A DNA stretch of 46,475 nucleotides, from positions 329,224 to 375,698 of the forward strand of contig CABFPE010000415.1 of the NCBI GenBank assembly GCA_900660155.1, written 5' to 3'. The number at the start of each line of letters is the position of its first letter. Positions within the stretch are counted from its first letter, which is position 1. A model generated the notes under the pieces. That model had not been told where the DNA came from and did not search any database. It was given only the letters and a program-made list of their open reading frames with translations. This DNA comes from Hofstenia miamia. Lineage: Eukaryota; Xenacoelomorpha; Acoela; Hofsteniidae. The position numbers and the translations under genes are program-made. Below are positions 9,480-21,239 of the stretch, one piece after another.

Positions 9480-12400
9480 ACTATGGTTACAGGACTGGGA
9501 TAATTTCAAATGAGATTAAAATTAGAACAATTTTCTTTACTTTTAGAATATGTTGCTACTTAAAACTGATGCTTACACTTAAATAAAGTCTATACAAAAA
9601 GAGAATTCGAGAAGAGGAGAATATTGCTTTTATAAAAACCTCTCTTTTTACATCAGGATTAAACAAGTTTAAATCAGATCAGGTTTGAAGCAGAAGAAAA
9701 TAAAATCAGGTCTAGTTTCTGATGCTTAAGTTTTTCGCTCACGATGTTCATAATTGTAGTTTTAATATTGCTGAAAAAAGGAAATACATATAAATTGCTT
9801 CAATTATATAATTTTAAATTGCTAGTAATATTATATTGACAAAGTTCATTTTATGTTTTGTGCATTAATTTTCCTCCATTAACGAAAACATTATTAAAAA
9901 TTATCCACCCTTTGAATTTATATGCCGACTATTGTTAACTTTATCAATATCTTGACTATTAAACGAAAGCCGGAAGTACATACAATCATCATTCAACTGA
10001 AGAAAACTGATCTGCCCACTTTATTAATGAATTATTATTGTTGATGCTCTTGCCTTCAAGCACTTTATACCGAGAACTAAATCCACCATTTCATTAATTT
10101 AAATGGCAATATTCATCAAGCCAGCTTCTAAATTACCAAGTAAATGTCAATTTTACATTTCGATTAATTTTTTCATCGACTATTGTATTTCGATATCCCA
10201 ATCAACAACTTCAGATTACAAATTTTTGTTAGCCAGAATATTTGCACTTAGTTTTTATTGCATTTAACATATGGTCATAAGCTATATTTTTGCAAAAATG
10301 AGTACATTAAGCAAATAAAATATTTACAAATAACATCAACAAATATTACACTTAATAATTTAATGTTTAATGCTGCCCTGCCATTTATTGTGCTTTTTTG
10401 AGGAGCCTAATATATACTGATTAGCCAGTAGGTTTTGTTTTAGTAATTTTTTAAATGTCTTCAAATTCAAAGAATTTTTTTGTAAAGGCATGATTAAAAA
10501 GTTTGGCTAAAGGCTTAACTTATTATGAAGCTACTAATTTCTAAGAACTGGGGCAATAAAATTAGTAAATTTCATCGTGATTAAAATTTCTCACTAACGA
10601 CAGAGTATTAAATATTTAGATCTATTCTTGATTTTATATATGCTTTTGAATTGAAAAATAATATTTTGATGTACTTCAAACACACGAATAAAACGATTTA
10701 ATAATTATGATTTTATAAGTTTCATTCTTTATTGACTATGTACTACATTAATCCCTGTTAGCAGGATTAAACTGCTAGTTGTTAAAAGATTAAAAAAGTT
10801 TCTTGCTCCTTAAGTCAATAAAGAATGTAGATCTGCATATGTATGTATTGATCTTTCAAATATCCTCAATTTATATACTAAGCAGATAAATGTCAGGAAC
10901 ATCAAAGACTTTAATATATTAAAAATTAAATCAAATGCTATAGCTTGAGGCAATCATGGGTGACTAAGTGTTCGCGACGCATGTCTCTATATGCATAAGT
11001 AAATTAACCGCGATGAATACAAAGACACCAGTTCATAATATGTACCACTAAATAAATATTGAAAATAGCTTAGAACATCCAATTTAAGCTTGAAACAAAT
11101 ACCCAGAAAAAAATCAGTTTCCGTTAGATATCTTGGAGTACTAATTTACAAAAAACTTGGTTTAAGCGCTTCAATAAGCAAAAAATCCAGATGTCTGCTG
11201 GCATATATGTACTACGTAAGTTAATGCAGGCGTGGACATAGAAAATTTCGGTTCAATATTTTTCCTAGAATAAAACGATTATTTGCAAGTTATACAAAAT
11301 CTAATCACACTTTTGCAGAATTTCATTAAAACTTTAAGGTTTAAGTTTATACGCATGAAAACTAGTATTTTAGGAAAAAATGATGTCTACCGTATAAAAA
11401 CACAAAAAAATTATTTTTTTTATCGGCACAATTGCATAAAAAGTCCGCAATTTCATATAATGTTTAGACTGTTTTTGAAAGGGGGGCGAGGGACATTCAT
11501 GCCTAAGTTAACTAGATGTATAATGCAAGGTAAACGTCTTTGTGATATGTCAGAAAATTATTACTATGGTGTCACTCTCTGAAATATCTAAAACGTTTAA
11601 CTAATGGTTTTCAACAATGTACAATGTCGATGATCATAAAATACCTTCCAAGATTAAATCTTAACCATCTTACAGTAATGATTAGCTCCATCACAACTCA
11701 AAACAATCCACTAACAATGAAATAATAATGGAATACTATGGGAAATCAATAAGTAATTGTATGCTAACTATGGAAAGAATTGGACACACATATTTAAGCT
11801 TTAAGACTTAAAGGCTCCTAAAAATTATACTGATCAACAAAGACATTAAAACTTCAATGTTTAAGAAAGATAAGACCAACATGCCCAAGAGTGATTCACT
11901 CATTTGTAAAAGGCTATTAGATCTATAGCCTTCTGCTTCAATACTTGTCAAACACCTGCTAGATTCAAGTCCTTCTTCACAGCAATCATATTAAGCAGAA
12001 TGTAAATCCATGATATCTGTTCTTTTTATCTTCCAACTCAGTATTTTGGTCTTTTAAGCAATGCCATAATGACTTGATACTCAACAAAAACAAATTGGAA
12101 TTGATTATTTTTGGAACATTATATGAAACATTTATATTTCATCTGATCTGCATTAGTTTGATAATATCTCTAATGCCCTGAAGTGATTAGACTGCATTGC
12201 AATTGCTATCAGATAGTCTAATCATAGCATTTGGCTTGCGATACTGCCACATTTGGTAGATGACATGTGACCAATCACGTAAACTAAACTTCAATTGTAC
12301 AAATCATCTACTTAAATTTTTTTCACTTTCATATTTGGTATGTAGACTACACAGATACTGTAAAATTAGAAAATTTAAGGATGTTGCAGTTATATGTTTA

Positions 12401-13842
12401 TGGTTGTAATTATAAAAGTAGTTTATTTGAAATAAAATTACTACTTTCAATCCAAATGCAGGTTCCTGTTTCGTTAGCGTGTAGTTTCTGAAGAGCATGT
12501 ATGATTTTGACCCTTTCTTTGTAATTCAATCTATACTACCTCAGCTAAACTTGCCCTAGATGTGGTTCTGCTTTCTTTTAAGCTTCTATTTTACAAGAGT
12601 AGTCCCTAACGCAATTTTTGTTTATTTGAAAACTTCAATTATTACAGAACAAAATATAAACCTGTGCAGATATTATCAATTGTCAAATGCTCTTTGATAA
12701 GCTGTTTCTTAAACACCTAACGTCCATCAAAATGTGAAAGCTGTTATTTATTAAATCTTGGATATATAGGAAGTTTCATTCCAATAATTTCTATGTTAAA
12801 TTATCTTTCTCACATCACACATAGTAAATAAGAGGTTTGGAACGTTGCCATAATTCTCAATCTGAGAAAAACAGCATTTAAGTAGAAATACTTATACAAA
12901 AAAATACTCACGCCTTATAAAGCAGTTAAAATTTATGCAAAATTGTTATACAAAATCTATTATAATATTAAATTTTGTTCTTTTCCAAAATGCAAGACCC
13001 AAAACGAATGCCTGAAGTTTGAGTCAAGTCAAAGTACATCTAAGTACCACCCTATAGTAATTTAGCTGTGCAGCTTTTTGGAAATCTGTGATGAGTTCTT
13101 AAGAAAGATATCGAAAATCCGAAAACAGCAAAAGATTGATAAGTGTCTTCTCTTTCACTTCGTAATTAAAATCAACCTGTTTCATCCGTTTTAAAAGACG
13201 ATCCAATAGCTGAGGTTTAAAAGTCTGTCTAGTGCAAATGACATAGTTTGTTGTCAAACACCATAATATCTGAGTCCAATACATGGAATCAAATCAATTG
13301 ATTGTATCCAATACCATAAGTGCTTATGCTGGCAATATAATACGTGAAATTGTAGACTTCTGAAATATCAATTGGAACATAAATTTATTAGAGAAACCAA
13401 AGGGCGGTGTGATCACAGGAAGTTTTTATTTCACCTTACTGTAGTTTTCCATGTTGTGAATTTGGCTAAAAATTCCAATATAATTAATACTTACCTCTTA
13501 ATGCCAAACATTCCAAAAAAATAGAAAAGATCATCAGGTTTATTGCAAATGAGTGACTTGAACATTTTTATAATAAATACCCTTATGAAAAAACTTGCAA
13601 CCCCCCGTGAAAATTGAAAAGCCTTTAGAACATTTAGAAAATGTTCAATCAAGATAAATCAATGTGCGAAAAAGAAATAAATGCGCAGAAAAATCAATAA
13701 ATATGATGAAACAAATATATAATACGGACGGGTTGTAATAAACATATTTGATTAAATTTCTCGAATTTTTCAATAAATAAGAATTTAACTTTTCTTTTTA
13801 TAACTAAAACTCATCAGATGACAAGATGAGGTTATTGAAATA

Positions 13843-13847
<5 letters not shown>
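9480..13847. other. AT-rich intergenic sequence
   Basis: No gene could be supported. Small frames at 11283-11582, 12304-12498 and 13099-13284 lack plausible starts, domains or splice context. A small inverted-repeat structure at 10723-10827 is listed separately. A weak hairpin (TGATTAGACT / AGTCTAATCA) lies near 12184-12225. Confidence 0.6.
10723..10827. repeat. small snap-back repeat with 15-bp arms
   Basis: CATTCTTTATTGACT at 10723-10737 is matched exactly by its reverse complement at 10813-10827. A second smaller pair (TTAATCC / GGATTAA) lies between them. The ~105-bp unit could be a very short MITE or a chance hairpin in AT-rich DNA. Confidence 0.4.

Positions 13848-13895
<48 letters not shown>
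13848..13895. repeat. (TA)n microsatellite
   Basis: The longest pure TA run in the window, about 48 bp. Confidence 0.97.
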
Positions 13896-13897
<2 letters not shown>

Positions 13898-16800
13898 AAG
13901 GAATACATCATGGAAGAAACAAACGATATCAGCAAAAAGCGCTAAATCGCATTAAACTTTTAATTTTATTCATTGCTAACTAAACGAGTGTGTTCACATT
14001 GTAAATGAACATTGATTAATTTTTAAATTCTTTGTTCTTTTGCGAATCTTAGCAGAATAATAGGGATATTTTATCTTTGTTTGAATTTGATTCATGAAAT
14101 TAGATAATGAAAAGATACTGTTAAAGTCTTGGTTAAATAAATGGTGGAAAGTTGTACAATAGGAAATATTTAAGATAGCATTTATGATTAAAGATCACAT
14201 TTTATATATATATATATATATATTATATAGTATTAGAATTTCCCTAGCTTGTATCTAATTCCATATTTTGAATAAGGCTTTGTATGATTCTGCACTTTGT
14301 TATCTGGTGTATGCGAAATTTTCAAATATTAGATGTTTTGAAGACAATAAAAATTTTTTTCTCATGCAATAGTTGCTTGAAATAATGCTTACCACAGTAG
14401 ACAAATTGTAACCATTTCAGAAAAAAAAAGATTTCTTAATACGTGTATGAATAAAATTATTACTTCACAAAGAAAAATGAATTTAATATTTATGTATGAA
14501 ATTGAGCTGCCTCTACAATTCTATTGATGGGGGAATTGTGCAATGAATGGCAAGGTGGTGGTTGTAAAATTTTTATATTTATAATGTAATCATAAATATT
14601 GTGGGAAATTATCAAATTTTTAATATTAATAAATTCAGTCTTTTTTTGGTATAAATTGCGGTTTGATCTCTTAAACATTTTAACCTTACATTCAACATAC
14701 GCTAGGGGTAGGCCGAGTTAGCTTACTAAATGGCCTCCGCTGTCAGTAATAATTGCTTCCCATCAAAATCAATGTATATGAAGGCAACTACCAATTGATC
14801 TCTCTTCATGTTAATTTGTAACAAGAATGGACTGACCTTGTCAATGAAATCTCCATTATTTCCATACGCTTCATAATTTAGAAAAAAATAGCAATTTCAA
14901 TTTTTAAAAAATTGGCCTTTTTGCATAAAAAATTGCTTTCATTGTTTATTTTGAAAAACTCACAGCACAATGATTAGTTAAAATAGATCTAATCGGTAAA
15001 ACCTTACTATAGTTCAGTTATCTGTTCACTACAACCGCAGTAAATTTTAGTTATTAATTTCTAACCATTATGAACAAATTTGTAAGCGTTTCGAATGAAT
15101 TTTTCATTGATATTTAAAAATAATTTTGTTTCGAAATTTTCATGCACTTCTGCTGAAGAGGTCTAAGTTTCTGACAAGATCCTAAAATTAATGATGCATT
15201 AGAGAGCGACAACATCTTTCAAATTGAATTGGTATTGGAAGCGAATATATCAAAGCTGATAAGTCACAAGCCACCGTTGAAATGTAATTCTGTCAAATTT
15301 TTTGTATAAAATTGTGATTAATATTCATAAATGATGGGTTTCCTATTTCCCAATTGCTCATATTAGCAATCCTAAGATGCACGTCTATAATATAATTTCA
15401 AATTTTGATCCAAGTCGCAAAGAAAGATATCCTAGTACCTAACTATTCTAAAAAATAACATATTTTGGATGTTACTTTCCTAACATGTTTAAAAAAACTA
15501 TGAACAGAAATATAGAAATTTAATAAATTGGTGTCCATTTCAAGCTATATTCGATAATTTCCGCCCACGTACTCCGGGACAACCCACGTCTAATCTTCAA
15601 CTAAATACATGGCAGTTAAGACTGTGTAAATCAATTAATTGAAATAATGCATATCAATATGTATGTAAATGTGTGTGTTATGTGTATAAGACTTTGCATT
15701 TATCTTCATCTGGTTTAGACACGTCACTAAAGTTTATCTATATTTAACATCTATTTTTAGAACAAATATATCTGAATCACTAAAATCACTTTTGTTTGTA
15801 TTCTTTAAAATTATTTCCTTTGTTTTATTTTCTATAGTTAAAAGCTTTTTATTTATTTATATAAAAAGGCCAGTCCTTGACCATAAACTTTCCAAACTTT
15901 ATTTGTAGATTCAAAGCAACTTCGTCGGTAACTCATATCATAAGTACAATTGTATTCAATTTCTATCTGATAAAAGAGAATTATATTCATGTTTGTAGTT
16001 ATGACATATTTCATAAAAGTTAAAAATTGTTGAGGAATTTAATTTTTCTTAGATTTTGTAAAATAAATACAATAGACAACAGATTTGTCTAAAATTCTCA
16101 AACTGAAGCTCATTTGAACGAACACCTAACCTTATTCGACTAGGGCTTTTTAGTCTTCACAGGCTAGGGGTCAGGATTTTCTCCCCTATCTAACTTTGGA
16201 TTGGATAACGAAATAAAACAAAACTTTGCACAAACATTCTTTATCTGAGCATTATTAATTTGCAATGTTTAAAATTCTGATGGGATCATTATTTTGATGA
16301 CGTCATCCAATCTTAATTGGAAGGACGTTTTTCAAAGGTCTATATATGAAATATTAAATGATGAAATGCATTAGACTTCATTCTTAATTTATCAAATGTA
16401 ATCTTTTACTAAACTTAAATACTTTTTTCTTAATAAAAATAAAATACGTTTTCGCAAAACTGCAAGAATGCACACCCAATTGAAAAACAATAAAATGGGC
16501 AGACATTTACACACTTTTTAATAGAGGGGCTATAATACCCAAAACTTTTAAGAATTGTCACAAAGTCTCACTGAAAAAGCTCCTCAACTTTTTGAGTATT
16601 AATATTCAATGCTTCGCCCAGACTGAATAGAGTTAAGGGTCATTAACTGCTTTATTAACGATCAGAATGTTGTTTTTTTTCATTAACTCTGTTCGAACTG
16701 GCTTAAGATTAAATTCTAAAGTTGATATCATCTCTTAATGATTCACAGATGAAGCATGCCCGGGACATTTAGTTAATATATTCTCGTATAACTAGACTAT

Positions 16801-17583
16801 CAAATGTAATTTGGGGTTTTCATTAATGACTTATTTTTTAAATATGATGGCGATTATATAATAGGAAGTGGTCGGGAACTTATTGGGGCATGCCTCTAGT
16901 AATACTAAATTAAGATCAAGAGGTTGTCGCTCGAGAGGAGAGATTAAATGTCAACTATTTTAAGAATTTGTATTAAAACGACGGCTTGACTTAAGAATTC
17001 TGAAAAGTTGATGTTTCAAATCACAGTTGTTCAATATGACACTAAAATATTTTAGTTTATAAGGAATTGAACATTGTGCTTTAAATAGTCTTTTGCAGAA
17101 CTTTAATTCCGATGCTTTTTAGCATAAATTATTTTGCAAAGTTGACTGACCGAAGTCAAGCGTCTGAAATAACTAAGGAAAGATTATCTCGGCCGAGTGT
17201 TTTTTAACTTTTAAAACCAAGAATTGGTCAAAAAACCAATCCTATTATCACAAAGCAGCAAATTTTGGCAGAACTATAGCTTGTAATGATTCGCTTTCCT
17301 AATATATTTTTAAGAAAACTAAAATGAGGGACAAATCTTTTTCTAAATTAGGGGCACATACTTTCATATAATGTCCTAGATTTTCAGTTTACACTTTACA
17401 TTACTGAGTGATAAATGCTATGTGCAGGTATTACTTAGATATGTTAGGCTTTTCCCATTTTGAGAATTTCTTCAATTTATATTCTTAGAGATTTATACAT
17501 TATACATTGCGCATATAAACTATTTTCAAATTTCGGTAAATGCATTCTTGCCCAAAGGATTATAACAGTATCAAGTTCAATTA
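13896..17583. other. AT-rich intergenic sequence
   Basis: A short (TA)n lies at 14203-14223. Otherwise no gene, RNA gene or clear element is seen; the 14490-14678 minus frame is short with no recognisable domain. Confidence 0.6.
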
Positions 17584-18594
17584 AACTGAACAGAGTCAAT
17601 GTAAAATCGTAGGCGCTTTTTCAAACATGCCAAGCAGTAAATTTTTGTTCCAACACTTTTGTCGTATCGTCGCGATAAGAATAAAACGCCTCATTATAAG
17701 CGATGGTAAAACTACACCTTTCTTAATTATATGATGTATTAAATATCTTAGAGTTATATTTATAACTTACAACATAATCATTCAGTTTTGGATAAATGTT
17801 GAATATTGAAGCTTGGTAGAAATACATCGGGCTACAGTTCAACTATGCAAATTTCACACATTCACATACTACTATACTATTTTGTGCAATGGTTTCTGTG
17901 GGGCCATCTAGTACTAAGGGCTTAACATCTGGCAATAATTCTATCACCGCTGCTGGAACCACCATATGAAACCTAAGCTACTGGGACCATCGACAAGCGA
18001 CCTTTTTAAAAATAATTTCTTAATATTAGACCTCGGTGGTATGAAAATTTTGGGAGTCGTTTCGGTTTGGTTCGGTATCTCTCAAAATACCTCGGTATCG
18101 GCTCGGTATCTGTATGACTATGCATATATAATTATACATGTATATATGAAGAAACATTAAGGTCAAAATCATAGTGGCAGGTACTTGCGACCCAAAACAA
18201 ATAAAAGGAATAATAGATGCATTACTAAGAAGTACCTAAAATCCTTGAGTCTAAAAATTAAATCTGTAAGCTTCTCACTAAGTTCGGGGTTAAGGTATAT
18301 TTTAGAATGCCCAAATGCTGATTTGATAATCGTGGGAAAATTTTGTTTGTTAAATGAATAGATAAAGTATATGGGAAGAACAAAGTAATTGTTGCATAGC
18401 AGATGCGCTTATATACGCTGCAGAATTTTAACTTAAAAATCAACCGTCAAAGCTTGGGATGTAGCTTCTACATGGTTGCGGCCTATACACGGGGATTTGC
18501 AATAATTACTAGGTTGTGGTTCTTTTCCAAAAAAATGCAAACCTTCAAATTATAAAATTGACATTATTTTCCTAAAATCCCATTTTTCATATTC
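17584..18594 (+). repeat. 1,011-bp direct duplication, copy 1
   Basis: The sequence ends exactly at a single N (18595) and is repeated right after it at an offset of 1,012. I saw only two base differences, at 18031-18032 (CC versus GT). Each copy carries the same 64-codon and 61-codon frames, neither of which looks like a real gene. A motif-rich stretch near 18030-18115 repeats TCGGTATC. The sharp borders at N suggest that two allelic or overlapping contig ends were placed side by side. Confidence 0.95.
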
Positions 18595-18595
18595 N
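18595..18595. other. single-N contig junction
   Basis: One ambiguous base sits exactly between the two copies of the 1,011-bp repeat. This is the expected mark of a scaffolding join, not of biological sequence. Confidence 0.85.
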
Positions 18596-19606
18596 AACTG
18601 AACAGAGTCAATGTAAAATCGTAGGCGCTTTTTCAAACATGCCAAGCAGTAAATTTTTGTTCCAACACTTTTGTCGTATCGTCGCGATAAGAATAAAACG
18701 CCTCATTATAAGCGATGGTAAAACTACACCTTTCTTAATTATATGATGTATTAAATATCTTAGAGTTATATTTATAACTTACAACATAATCATTCAGTTT
18801 TGGATAAATGTTGAATATTGAAGCTTGGTAGAAATACATCGGGCTACAGTTCAACTATGCAAATTTCACACATTCACATACTACTATACTATTTTGTGCA
18901 ATGGTTTCTGTGGGGCCATCTAGTACTAAGGGCTTAACATCTGGCAATAATTCTATCACCGCTGCTGGAACCACCATATGAAACCTAAGCTACTGGGACC
19001 ATCGACAAGCGACCTTTTTAAAAATAATTTCTTAATATTAGAGTTCGGTGGTATGAAAATTTTGGGAGTCGTTTCGGTTTGGTTCGGTATCTCTCAAAAT
19101 ACCTCGGTATCGGCTCGGTATCTGTATGACTATGCATATATAATTATACATGTATATATGAAGAAACATTAAGGTCAAAATCATAGTGGCAGGTACTTGC
19201 GACCCAAAACAAATAAAAGGAATAATAGATGCATTACTAAGAAGTACCTAAAATCCTTGAGTCTAAAAATTAAATCTGTAAGCTTCTCACTAAGTTCGGG
19301 GTTAAGGTATATTTTAGAATGCCCAAATGCTGATTTGATAATCGTGGGAAAATTTTGTTTGTTAAATGAATAGATAAAGTATATGGGAAGAACAAAGTAA
19401 TTGTTGCATAGCAGATGCGCTTATATACGCTGCAGAATTTTAACTTAAAAATCAACCGTCAAAGCTTGGGATGTAGCTTCTACATGGTTGCGGCCTATAC
19501 ACGGGGATTTGCAATAATTACTAGGTTGTGGTTCTTTTCCAAAAAAATGCAAACCTTCAAATTATAAAATTGACATTATTTTCCTAAAATCCCATTTTTC
19601 ATATTC
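18596..19606 (+). repeat. 1,011-bp direct duplication, copy 2
   Basis: Near-identical to 17584-18594 and beginning immediately after the N. After 19606 the sequence continues into unique DNA (TTTTTATCTCG), so this copy is joined to the right-hand contig. Confidence 0.95.
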
Positions 19607-20286
19607 TTTTTATCTCGAAATTTTAAATTACTTGGGTCTAAATTTTTGTTAGGTATTTATTTAAAATTAAAAACAATAAATATCATTTTTTGCAGCCGTA
19701 GTATACCATGGGTATACCATTATGGGACATTTTTCGGAGTTTTTATGTAAAAGAGAATTGATATCTAATTTTGACTTTATTGACTTATCATAGACCTAAT
19801 AATTACAAATATGCTTAAATTATTTTGAAAATTAGGGTCTGACAAAGAGAATAGAATTTTTACTAGCATCGTCGAAGCATGTTTAACATCAAAATACAAG
19901 TAAGAAGTGCAACCTTACAGAAATGTTACCAGTTTATTTAGACTGCAATAAATCTTTCGGCCTTGATCATGAATGAAAAGCATGAAATTTCATAATCACG
20001 ACAATAGCGTTACAAAAAATAAATTCAGCGAATGGGCACATTATAAAATCTGATTTCTTAAGAAAAAATCTATAAATAGCTGGTTTTTATGACAGCATTT
20101 TTGCTAAAATTTTTTGCACTAATAAGTTATACAATGTAACTACATGATTAATAGAACTTTCTTTTTAAGAAATTTCCAACCTGCTATATTCTAGACATCG
20201 TTCAGAAATACTTAAAGTTTTCACATTGACCCGTGGGGTTGCATACAGTACACATACCCTTGTAAAATATCAATACATTTTTTGAA

Positions 20287-20365
20287 GCAAGATACCGCGG
20301 TATTACTATTTTTCAGTATTGTCAAAATACCGCGGTTTTGGTTTCGATATCGGTATATCAATATA
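20287..20365. repeat. ACCGCGGT-rich degenerate repeat
   Basis: ATACCGCGGTATTA and AATACCGCGGTTTTGG lie about 45 bp apart, followed by GATATCGGTATATC. In this AT-rich background such repeated CCG palindromes stand out. Similar stretches are at 18030-18115 and 30335-30770. They resemble the sub-terminal repeats of some animal DNA transposons, but no complete element was identified. Confidence 0.45.
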
Positions 20366-20815
20366 TGGCTTTCTAATAAGTGGGCAGCTATCCTCGACGA
20401 GTTAATGGAACATGAGAACAAATGACTTAATGAGAATTGTAATAGGATGGAATTGACAAATATTTAATAGGATTATGATTGATTTATTATCTTTTTGCAT
20501 ACCAAAAGGCTAAATAGTTAAACTCACATTTAAAAAAAAAATACGTTAGTTTCTACAAAGAGTGCAAAGATCCATGGCCATAAGCTATTTACGCATATAT
20601 TTGTGTTGCATAGCCATTGAATAAAGAATTGAAATTCAATGGTGTCTGCGGAATCTTTTTACGTGCTTGACAATGTTTGAATAGTCCCTGTACAACAATA
20701 AATAGAAATATTTTAGCTTTACTATCAGGTTTTGTTTTTGTTACTTTATATTTAGTAGTTGCTTATAATGTTGTTCGATTCTCGCATTTATATTATTCTC
20801 GTTAGTCCATAAAGG

Positions 20816-21139
20816 CAGTGATATACGATGAAACTTTGCACTAGTGCAAAACAGTTACTTCAAATGCATTATGTGTATCTACGTCACAGCTGCAAGATAA
20901 TTTTTTGCACTAGGGCACATCTTGAATTATCGAAATGCCCTATTCAAAAGGAGCAATGGGGCAAATGCACCAAGCTCTATTGCTCTTTAGCAATTTCAAC
21001 GTAATTATTTTTTTTAAATCGTCAATTGATTAGATCTTAAAATTTGATATATTAATTGTGCAAGTACTATTGTGTATCACTTAAGTGGGCCTTGAACAAA
21101 TGGTTTTGAACTACGGCAAATTACCATCGCGCATCACTG
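20816..21139. mobile_element. hAT-like nonautonomous element (long inverted repeats)
   Basis: The left end CAGTGATATACGATG and the reverse complement of the right end, CAGTGATGCGCGATG, match at 12 of 15 bases. Weaker similarity continues inward for about 60 bp (TTTGC, TAG, TCAAAAC, TTCAA blocks). The CAGTG start resembles hAT ends. A clear 8-bp target duplication was not found; TAAAG-type bases adjoin both ends, so the true ends may lie a few bases outside. No coding capacity. The ends are related to the repeats at 4214 and 7171. Confidence 0.55.
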
Positions 21140-21196
21140 CTTTACTGCTACTTTTGAGGTAGGGTTTGGCATGACACCTACGTCCTTAACTAAGGA

Positions 21197-21204
<8 letters not shown>

Positions 21205-21236
<32 letters not shown>
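21205..21236. repeat. (TA)n microsatellite
   Basis: Pure AT run following a short imperfect one. Confidence 0.95.
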
Positions 21237-21238
<2 letters not shown>

Positions 21239-21239
21239 A

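Noticed and set aside
16757..16905. Inverted repeat GCATGCCC...GGGGCATGC
   Set aside because: Only about eight paired bases with poor extension.
17966..19455. Paired identical small frames (64 and 61 codons) suggesting tandem genes
   Set aside because: They are copies within the assembly duplication at a single N, and neither frame looks like a real protein.
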